Below are positions 22,348 through 28,025 of a DNA stretch of 28,025 nt, one piece after another (the first letter of the stretch is position 1; each line of letters opens with the position of its first letter). The notes beneath the pieces were generated by a model that saw only the letters and a program-made list of their open reading frames with translations, made no database searches and was not told where the DNA came from. The stretch covers positions 1 to 28,025 of the forward strand of contig JABXJT010000060.1 in NCBI GenBank assembly GCA_013375455.1, written 5' to 3'. The translations under genes were made by a program, and so were the position numbers. This DNA comes from Candidatus Helarchaeota archaeon (lineage in GTDB: Archaea; Asgardarchaeota; Lokiarchaeia; Helarchaeales; HEL-GB-A).

Positions 22348-23595
22348 TTGTCATCCAAATATTTTTTAAAAACCATTTCCTTTAAAGAAGCAAGTGATAT
22401 TTTAAAAGAAAAAATAAAAATCGTTCCTAAAACCGAGGAAATTTCGTTCGAACATGCCTTAAATCGTGTTTTAGCTGAAGATATTATTTCTCCTATTGAC
22501 GTACCAACTTTCGATCGGAGTTTAAGGGATGGTTTTGCGGTAATTGCAAAAGATACGTTTGGAGCAGAGGATGATTCCCCAGTAATTTTAACTATAATAG
22601 ATGAAATTAGAGCTGGAGAGGTTTCCTTAAAAGTGCTTAAATCGGAGTGTTGTATGCAAATTGCAACAGGTGCGCCAATTCCTGAAGGCGCCAATGCCGT
22701 TGTAATGGTTGAATTTACTAAACGAGAAAATAATTCAGTTAGGATTTATAAGGCAGCAGCCCCAAAGCAATTCATTACTACGATCGGGACTGATATTGAG
22801 AAAAATAAAATTATTTTAAAGAAAAAAACCTTATTAAGCCCAAGAGAATTAGGAACTTTGGCAGCGGTAGGGCTTCAAAGAGTTACCGTATTTGCTAAAC
22901 CAAAAGTAAGCATTTTAAGCACTGGTAATGAATTAACGTCACCAACTGAGCAATTGAAGCTTGGAAAAATATACGACATCAATGCCACAACTCTTTATAA
23001 TTCGGTTTTGGAATCTGAAGGAACCCCCCTTGAAATGGGAATTTCTCCCGATGATTTTAAAATATTAACTGAAAAAATAAAAGAAATGATAACCATTTCG
23101 GATGTAATAATTATAACTGGGGGAACTTCAAAAGGAAAAGGTGATTTACTTCCAGATATTTTATCCACTCTTGATAATATTGAATTGTTCATACATGGCG
23201 TGAGGATTAAACCAGGAAAGCCGATAATTATTTCATCAATAAAATCAGAGGCTTCTTCTATTCCCCTCTTTGTCCTACCAGGTAACCCTACTTCTTGTTT
23301 AATTACATTTAATCTTTTTATTGACCCGCTCATTAGACGTTTTACCTACTCGCCCCAAAAGAAAAGCAAAATCATCAAAGCAAAATTGAAAAAAAGGATA
23401 TATTCGAGCGAAGGGCGCACGGTATTCCAGCCTGCAAAAATTATAGATCCCTCTGCCAAGGAGATCGAAATTATCCCCATCCATACAGGCTCAGAATCGA
23501 TTACAACTCTGTCTCATACTGATGGTTATATCATAATACCAGAAGAGATTCAATTTCTTGAAGAAAATGACATTGTCGATTTCTCTTTATTTTGA
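22348..23595 (+). CDS. moeA: MoeA paralog (copy 2)
   Basis: Also 415 residues and full length, but diverged: SRSAMDGYAV becomes DRSLRDGFAV (56-65), and GGTSVGEYD becomes GGTSKGKGD (258-266); TGAPIPEGANAV (107-118) and VLPGNPTS are kept. Two MoeA paralogs are common in archaea, possibly one favouring tungsten or having a different step in metal insertion. The start is a TTG at 22348 with GGTGAT upstream, six bases after the preceding stop, so it belongs to the same operon. The loss of the acidic residue in the GGTSxGE motif may alter metal or phosphate handling. Confidence 0.92.
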   Translation: MSSKYFLKTISFKEASDILKEKIKIVPKTEEISFEHALNRVLAEDIISPIDVPTFDRSLRDGFAVIAKDTFGAEDDSPVILTIIDEIRAGEVSLKVLKSECCMQIATGAPIPEGANAVVMVEFTKRENNSVRIYKAAAPKQFITTIGTDIEKNKIILKKKTLLSPRELGTLAAVGLQRVTVFAKPKVSILSTGNELTSPTEQLKLGKIYDINATTLYNSVLESEGTPLEMGISPDDFKILTEKIKEMITISDVIIITGGTSKGKGDLLPDILSTLDNIELFIHGVRIKPGKPIIISSIKSEASSIPLFVLPGNPTSCLITFNLFIDPLIRRFTYSPQKKSKIIKAKLKKRIYSSEGRTVFQPAKIIDPSAKEIEIIPIHTGSESITTLSHTDGYIIIPEEIQFLEENDIVDFSLF

Positions 23596-23675
23596 TGATA
23601 ACTTTCGATGTAGGAGTTTAAATAGAGTTTTTCAAAATCATCTACAATACGATCAATCTTGAGGGATTCTCTCAC

Positions 23676-24050
23676 ATGGATCGAAAATTTAATACATTAC
23701 AACAAATATTAAATCACCTTACTGAAGATTCTGGATTCTTTGGAAGCATTATATCTTCGGAAGAAGGTCTTGTCGTTATGAACTCAACTTTAATGGATCC
23801 AAATATCGAAATAGAATCTCTAGCTGCAAAAGCTGCGGCAATCTTCAATGAAGACGGCGTTGTTACTGAACATCCTGAGGATATTACAATCACTTATCCT
23901 AATAAAAAAATATTCATCCAAAAGATCTCTCTGATTGAGGGAAATGGAGCTAACGCCTTTCTAATTGTTTTAATGCCACCTAATATGCGATATTTTAAAA
24001 GAAAAGTATTTAAATTGAGGAAATTTGCTGCAGCGTTAGACAAAGTTTAA
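23676..24050 (+). CDS. Roadblock/LC7 domain protein
   Basis: Protein of 124 residues consisting of one roadblock/LC7 domain: an N-terminal helix (FNTLQQILNHLTEDSG) followed by GSIISSEEGLVVMNS, the long central helix (IESLAAKAAAIFNE) and two strands (DITITYP, IFIQKI), then NAFLIVLMPPNMRYFKRKVFKL. Such proteins dimerise and in eukaryotes support Rag GTPases, dynein and longin-containing complexes; in bacteria (MglB) they regulate small GTPases. Asgard archaea have many. GAGGG lies about 10 bases before the ATG. A Rag-like GTPase at 4918-5844 is a possible but unproven partner. Confidence 0.9.
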   Translation: MDRKFNTLQQILNHLTEDSGFFGSIISSEEGLVVMNSTLMDPNIEIESLAAKAAAIFNEDGVVTEHPEDITITYPNKKIFIQKISLIEGNGANAFLIVLMPPNMRYFKRKVFKLRKFAAALDKV

Positions 24051-24242
24051 TAATCAGATTCTCAATAGCTTTCCAACACGAATTATAACCCAACAACCCA
24101 GAAATTGAGTAATTTATCCCTTATTCTTCTGTTTTTAATGGTTTAATTATATTGATTGTTATTAAATTTCCCTCATAACGAACAACTTAATATTCAAGAG
24201 TTTTTACAAATAACGTAAGAAGAATGATTAGGAGAAAATCCA

Positions 24243-24851
24243 ATGATTAAATCTGATTTCTCAAGAATTAATGAAGCTTTAGAGCTATTAATTGAGCTTA
24301 AAAATACGTTTAGACAAATAATACCAACCTCTACATTAGATTCAGAGCAATTACAAAAAATTAAAAGTAAAATAATAAAATTAAATAGAACTCTTGCTAA
24401 GCTAAATGAACAATTTGGCATCGAAATTCCTCTCAAACAAAAAGGGTTTTCTGACTTAAAGGATAACCTTAATAAAATTTTATTAATAGTAAATTCACCC
24501 AAAAATCGTAAGAAATTGATTGATATAGGATTTAATTCAGAACAAATTCTCTCTACCGGAGGACCTATTACTATTGCAGACATTAAAACTCTCAATTCTA
24601 AAATGCCTGAATCTAATATTCAAAATATGAAAAAAAAGATCCAGATTTTCTGGAAAATTCTCAAATCCAAGGTGGAGAGAAAAGAATTCCAAAAATTAAT
24701 TCTTCTTCTTGAGAAAGGAAATATCGCAGATGAAATCTTAATGAATCGAAAGGATAAATTCGAAAAAAATCTTTCAGTACCAGTTCAAACCATCATTATT
24801 TCGTCATTTGATAAAGTTATTGATGAGTTTCCCTCTAAATTATTTCAATAA
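24243..24851 (+). CDS. Helical protein of unknown function
   Basis: Protein of 202 residues, not recognised. It is predominantly alpha-helical and Lys/Ile/Leu rich; residues about 1-60 (INEALELLIELKNTF ... SKIIKLNRTLAKLNEQF) have heptad-like spacing suggesting a coiled coil or helical bundle. A GFNSEQILSTGGPITIADIKTL segment in the middle is the only glycine-containing loop. No signal peptide, membrane segment or metal motif is seen. A good AGGAGAAA lies before the ATG at 24243. It follows the roadblock gene by about 190 bases on the same strand, so a functional link is possible but not shown. Confidence 0.65.
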   Translation: MIKSDFSRINEALELLIELKNTFRQIIPTSTLDSEQLQKIKSKIIKLNRTLAKLNEQFGIEIPLKQKGFSDLKDNLNKILLIVNSPKNRKKLIDIGFNSEQILSTGGPITIADIKTLNSKMPESNIQNMKKKIQIFWKILKSKVERKEFQKLILLLEKGNIADEILMNRKDKFEKNLSVPVQTIIISSFDKVIDEFPSKLFQ

Positions 24852-25053
24852 ATAATTTAACTATTTCCAAAAACTTAAATTTAAAAAATAAACTGATAGT
24901 TCTATCAAAATATCAAAAAATCATAATCTAATTAATAAAATAAAATTTTATAATTAAAATTTTTTATATCTTATAATTAGAACGAAAATATGATTATAAA
25001 TCCCAATTATATACATGCGGCTATGGTCTAGTGGCTAGGACGGTAGCCTCCCA

Positions 25054-25067
25054 ACATTGAAGGAGAA
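25054..25067 (+). other. tRNA intron 1 (14 bases, anticodon loop 37/38)
   Basis: Intron ACATTGAAGGAGAA. BHB elements: 4-bp helix CTCC (25048-51) with GGAG (25062-65), 3-base bulge CAA (25052-54) cut after the second base, and 3-base bulge AAA (25066-68) cut after the second base. The inner helix is the anticodon stem. The terminal loop is only 7 bases (25055-61), with no outer helix, so this is a minimal intron at the canonical position. Confidence 0.8.
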
Positions 25068-25075
25068 AGCTACCA

Positions 25076-25102
25076 ACTCAGCTCAATGCGGCTGAGGTAG
25101 AT
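25076..25102 (+). other. tRNA intron 2 (27 bases, variable loop)
   Basis: Outer helix CTCAGC (25077-82) with GCTGAG (25091-96), loop of 8 bases (25083-90). 4-bp helix CTAC (25070-73) with GTAG (25097-100); bulges CAA (25074-76) and ATA (25101-103), each cut after the second base. The CTAC strand is also the 3' side of the anticodon stem. A relaxed BHB with no proper inner helix. Non-canonical intron positions of this sort are known in Crenarchaeota and Thaumarchaeota. Confidence 0.75.
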
Positions 25103-25137
25103 ACCCGGGTCCGAATCCCGGTAGCCGCATTCCTTTA

Positions 25138-27321
25138 TTATTTGGTTAATCCCCTTTTAATACGCATTTCCTGAATAATTTCCCTCATTAAAGATTCCGG
25201 CATTATTGGTTCCCAGTGGGAAAGAAAAGTCTGCCAAAAAACGTGCCCCGAAGCCTTTGATCTTAGCACGTTTGCTAGACCAAATGTGCCTCTGACTGGA
25301 ATTTGTCCTGAAATAAAAACATTTGAACCTTTTTGTTCTACTTGAGAAGTCCTTCCATTGCGCTGTGCAATAATACTACTTACTGCTCCAATGTATGATT
25401 GAAGCGTCTTAATTTGTATCTTGTATATTGGTTGAAGAAGAATTGAATTTGAAGAAAGTAATACTTCGGATATACCTTGTTTTAATAACGGGATTATGTT
25501 TAATATATTAAATTGAGATATTTCAGATTTTAAAGAAATATTTTGAATTTTTACCTTTATTCCACGGATGGGATCATGAATTAATGGTCCAAATCTAAAA
25601 ATTTTCTCAAGTTTATGATAAAGTAACAAGAGCGCATCATCTTTAAATTCAAAATTATATTTATTTGGGTCTAAAAGAATTGCATTCCCAAAATTATCAG
25701 TATAAATTAAATTCTTTATTAATTTTTCATCCCAATCAATAACTTTTTGCAAAATCCTTATTCTACGATTTTTACTCATTTGAATATTTAGTTGGCCCGT
25801 TGTCAATAAAGTAACTATTTGTTGTTCGAGCGGTTCAACCTGAAAAATAATTGAATTTTGGGAATCCGCACTTTCCACGGTAATCAATTCACTTTTCTCT
25901 CGGACGCTTTCTCGATAAGTGACTATAGGTTCGGAAGTAATTACTTCCATTCCCTGCTTTTTTAATTCATTAGAAATCACTTCTAAATGCAGTTCTCCAA
26001 GTCCTGATATTAAGATTTCTCCCGTTTCCTCATTCACCGTTATTTTCAAATTCGGATCATTAATAGCGAGATTTTCGAGAAGCATTATCATCCTTTTCAA
26101 TTCTCTTGGATGTAGCGGCTCAATACTATATTGAACTACAGCTTCTGATTCGTATTTTATTTTTTCAAACGGAATGGCATCTTCATAATTTCTTTCGACT
26201 AACGTGTCGCCTATTTTGGGATGACCAATGTTAAATGCAATAATGTTACCTGCAGGAAGGGTTTTTATAGTTTCGCGATGGGCTCCCATAAAAAGAAAAA
26301 GTTGTTGAATTCTGTTATATTCACTTGAAGATAGTGAGAAAAATTCTTGTCCGATTCGGAGTGTCCCTGAAAAAATACGCCCTAATGAAATTATCCCAAG
26401 GTTTTTATCAGCAATATTTTTATAAATATAGAGAAGAGCTGCTCCATTAGGGTCACACTTGAGTAGATCTTGTCCGATTTTTGAAGAAGTGTCACCACTC
26501 CACAAGCGCGGAATGCGATATCTTTGTGCTTGACGTGGATTTGGTAACTGATTGATAATCATTTTAAAAATGCTATCACTCAAGGGAAAATGTTTCTGAA
26601 TTTGGGTGTAAGTATCTTTAGAATGCGTAGTTCGATAAAATTTTAAAATATCTCCAAATTTCATACTTTTTTGTAACATTTCTTCAGCTGTACATCCCCA
26701 CAAATGTAAGGCTGACCCAAACCCAATATTACCCTTTTTCACATCAATTTGCCACTGTTTTTTATAACTATCTAAAGCGTATAACTCTATTAAATTATTA
26801 AAATCTTGAATTATCTCATTCAACCTAATTTCTATTTCTTTCAATGAGAGCTTTAATTCTAAAATAAGGCGGTCTATCTTATTGATAAATAAAAGCGGTT
26901 TAATAAATTCTTCAAGAGCCTGTTTTGTAACTATTTCTGTTTGAACCATACAACCTTCAACAGCATCGACTACTATTATAGCACCATCGACGACTCGCAG
27001 GCTCTGATCACGAGCCCCACTAAAATCAACATGTCCCGGCGTATCAATTAAATTAATGATAAATAATTGATCTTTGAACTCAAACGGTAAGGATATATTT
27101 GCAGTTTTCATTGTTATCCCCCTTTTTTGTTCTTCTTCAAGGTAATCTAATGCTCGTGCTTGACCCGCTAAAGAGGGGGATAATAATCCACAGCGTGCCA
27201 ATAAATTGTCAGACAAGGTTGTTTTGCCATGATCAATATGCGCTAGAATTCCGACATTCCTGATATTTTCTGTATTGCGCATCAGAGGTAAGATATCCGA
27301 TACTTTTTTCGTATAAGTCAT
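25138..27321 (-). CDS. Translation elongation factor EF-2 paralog lacking the diphthamide loop
   Basis: Protein of 727 residues with the full EF-2 domain order. G-domain: AHIDHGKTT (27-35), RGITMK (67-72), DTPGH (93-97), NKID (147-150). Domain II follows, then domain III with GLGELHLEV (440-448), then domain IV beginning near 485, and a C-terminal domain V with IAQRNGRTSQVEQKG and VRGTFGLANVLRS. At the tip of domain IV, RGIKVKIQNISLKSEISQFN (586-605) aligns to the canonical block where LHEDAIHRGPAQ holds the diphthamide His; here that position is Gln603. Such diphthamide-less aEF-2 paralogs have been reported in Asgard and a few other archaea. Whether a canonical EF-2 exists elsewhere in this genome is not visible. 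It begins 39 bases after the RNase Z stop, probably the same transcript. Confidence 0.9.
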   Translation of the reverse strand: MTYTKKVSDILPLMRNTENIRNVGILAHIDHGKTTLSDNLLARCGLLSPSLAGQARALDYLEEEQKRGITMKTANISLPFEFKDQLFIINLIDTPGHVDFSGARDQSLRVVDGAIIVVDAVEGCMVQTEIVTKQALEEFIKPLLFINKIDRLILELKLSLKEIEIRLNEIIQDFNNLIELYALDSYKKQWQIDVKKGNIGFGSALHLWGCTAEEMLQKSMKFGDILKFYRTTHSKDTYTQIQKHFPLSDSIFKMIINQLPNPRQAQRYRIPRLWSGDTSSKIGQDLLKCDPNGAALLYIYKNIADKNLGIISLGRIFSGTLRIGQEFFSLSSSEYNRIQQLFLFMGAHRETIKTLPAGNIIAFNIGHPKIGDTLVERNYEDAIPFEKIKYESEAVVQYSIEPLHPRELKRMIMLLENLAINDPNLKITVNEETGEILISGLGELHLEVISNELKKQGMEVITSEPIVTYRESVREKSELITVESADSQNSIIFQVEPLEQQIVTLLTTGQLNIQMSKNRRIRILQKVIDWDEKLIKNLIYTDNFGNAILLDPNKYNFEFKDDALLLLYHKLEKIFRFGPLIHDPIRGIKVKIQNISLKSEISQFNILNIIPLLKQGISEVLLSSNSILLQPIYKIQIKTLQSYIGAVSSIIAQRNGRTSQVEQKGSNVFISGQIPVRGTFGLANVLRSKASGHVFWQTFLSHWEPIMPESLMREIIQEMRIKRGLTK

Positions 27322-27360
27322 TTTTCTTCTCGAGATATGAATTTTTCACGTATTAAATGA

Positions 27361-28025
27361 TTAACTATCTTTAATTAATGGTAAATCAATTGTCAATAAA
27401 TCACGTGCAATTTTTACATTTGGATAAATATTTATTGCTTCCTCTAATAGTTCATCAGTATTTGGATATCTTGAACTGATGTGTGTTAAAATTAATTGCT
27501 TAACCCCAGCTTTTTTTGCTAATTCTGCAGCTTCTAATGCCGTAGAATGCCCTCCTTCAATAGCTTTTTCTTGTAAAACATTAGCAAACATACCATCATG
27601 AATTAAGAGATCTACATTCTTACTTAGATTTAACACGTTTTCACAGGGACGAGTATCAACTGCATAGACAATTTTTCTTCCAGGCCTCTCCGGTCCTAAA
27701 ACATCTTCGGGTTTAACAATTTTGTTGTTTGCAATAACATCTTCTCTGGCCTGCAGTTTTTTCCATAAATACTTAGGTATTCCAAGTTTTTCTGCTTTTT
27801 CAGCATTAAATTTTCCAGGGCGCCCCTTCTCAAAAAAACCATAAGCAATAGTATCTATTTTATGCTCCGCTGGAACACATTTCACGTAAAAATCCCGCTC
27901 ATCAAGAATGGTTCCAGAATTTACTTCTATTATTTCTACTGGAAATGTTAATTCAAAATTCATAGTATCATAAATAGCATTTATATAGGTCTTCATTCCT
28001 TCTGGTCCAAAAATTCTGAGCAATT
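27361..28025 (-). CDS. rnz: Ribonuclease Z (5' part cut by window edge)
   Basis: About 221 C-terminal residues of a metallo-beta-lactamase-fold tRNA 3' endonuclease. Family marks are visible: LRIFGPEG at the edge, KCVPAEHKIDTIAYGFFEKGR (the tRNA-binding and His region), RPGKFNAEKAEKLGIP, VDTRPC (metal-ligand Asp), LLIHDGMF, GGHSTALEAAELAKKAG and LILTHISSRY (metal-ligand His). RNase Z removes the 3' trailer of tRNA precursors, relevant to the intron-bearing tRNA nearby. The N-terminal HxHxDH motif lies outside the window. TTG at 28023 is not a start; the frame continues upstream. Confidence 0.94.
   Translation of the reverse strand, partial: LLRIFGPEGMKTYINAIYDTMNFELTFPVEIIEVNSGTILDERDFYVKCVPAEHKIDTIAYGFFEKGRPGKFNAEKAEKLGIPKYLWKKLQAREDVIANNKIVKPEDVLGPERPGRKIVYAVDTRPCENVLNLSKNVDLLIHDGMFANVLQEKAIEGGHSTALEAAELAKKAGVKQLILTHISSRYPNTDELLEEAINIYPNVKIARDLLTIDLPLIKDS

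Larger units (their letters stand above)
25017..25129 (+). tRNA. trnG: tRNA-Gly(CCC) with two introns
   Basis: Acceptor arms GCGGCTA (25017-25023) and TAGCCGC (25122-25128) pair perfectly, discriminator A25129. The D-arm GTCT/GGAC (25026-29, 25038-41) with TAGTGGCTA is typical of tRNA-Gly. Anticodon stem GTAGC (25043-47) pairs with GCTAC (25069-73); loop C48-T49-CCC(50-52)-A53 gives a Gly codon GGG reader. The T-stem is CCGGG/CCCGG (25105-09, 25117-21). A contiguous tRNA does not fold: removing 25054-25067 and 25076-25102 leaves a normal 72-base cloverleaf with variable loop CAAC. The T-loop is TCCGAAT, with C where U55 is expected. A TATA-like TTATAAA lies at 24994-25000. The spliced form is my fold by hand; other boundaries shifted by one or two bases cannot be excluded. 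Confidence 0.9.

Noticed and set aside
22113..23484. Minus-strand ORFs of 61-193 codons across the two moeA genes
   Set aside because: Antisense shadows; both moeA frames are intact and conserved.
25043..25104. Reading the tRNA as a long-variable-arm (Leu/Ser-type) tRNA with the CTCAGC/GCTGAG stem as its arm
   Set aside because: The anticodon loop would be over 20 bases, the anticodon is CCC, and the D-arm and acceptor are typical of tRNA-Gly; two introns explain all segments.
1..28025. CRISPR arrays, rRNA genes, prophage or replication origin
   Set aside because: No regularly spaced direct repeats, rRNA-like conserved blocks, phage genes or origin repeat clusters were seen.

Overview
The window reads as a chromosomal segment of an AT-rich archaeon, most probably an Asgard (Promethearchaeota) archaeon. 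The archaeal assignment rests on a DUF211 protein, a DUF1922-type zinc ribbon, a COG1223 AAA+ ATPase, archaeal-style RNase Z, leaderless-type promoters with a TATA box about 25-30 bases before the start codon, and a tRNA with bulge-helix-bulge introns. The Asgard flavour comes from a Rag/Gtr-like small GTPase with a C-terminal roadblock-like half, a free-standing roadblock/LC7 protein, a JAMM (Rpn11/CSN5-type) metalloprotease fused to a long helical region, and an EF-2 paralog that has lost the diphthamide loop. The lineage within Asgard cannot be fixed by reading alone.

Layout. 1-3.3 kb: truncated ABC ATPase (-), YjbQ-family protein (+), HAD phosphatase (-), B12-binding radical SAM protein (-). 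3.35-4.8 kb: an IS200/IS605-family (IS1341-like) element carrying tnpB only, with a probable guide RNA at its right end. 4.9-6.35 kb: Rag-like GTPase and DUF211 protein. 6.5-9.5 kb: zinc-ribbon/winged-helix protein convergent with a TPR protein ending in a truncated CHAT-like domain, then a small membrane protein. 9.6-10.5 kb: a NifB-family radical SAM protein with no nif neighbours. 10.5-13.1 kb: two adjacent paralogs with a PD-(D/E)XK-like motif, in one reading frame and separated by a single stop codon; the upstream one has a GC-rich N-terminal extension of different base composition. 13.4-15.7 kb: class II-like histone deacetylase/deacetylase convergent with a COG1223 AAA+ ATPase. 15.8-17.7 kb: a GC-rich PP-loop ATPase flanked by hairpins, a small ORF remnant, and a partial duplicate of the thpR 5' end. 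17.7-20.0 kb: thpR (2'-5' RNA ligase/cyclic phosphodiesterase family) convergent with the JAMM protein. 20.1-23.6 kb: a tight molybdenum-cofactor operon moaC-moaB-moeA-moeA. 23.7-24.9 kb: roadblock protein and a helical protein of unknown function. 25.0 kb to the end: tRNA-Gly(CCC) with two introns, EF-2 paralog (-), RNase Z (-, cut by the window edge).

The functional themes are small-GTPase/roadblock signalling, a probable isopeptidase (JAMM), protein deacetylation, RNA processing (tRNA introns, RNase Z, ThpR), molybdopterin synthesis and radical SAM chemistry. The most striking item is the tRNA-Gly(CCC): its two short introns (14 and 27 bases as I fold them) each sit in a bulge-helix-bulge, their BHB helices compete for the same CUAC strand, and their hairpin loops carry a 6-base perfect complement that could form a kissing interaction. 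Other items worth following are the diphthamide-less EF-2 paralog, the in-frame-stop-separated nuclease-like pair, and the near-match between the TnpB right-flank guide and a site 2.9 kb away.
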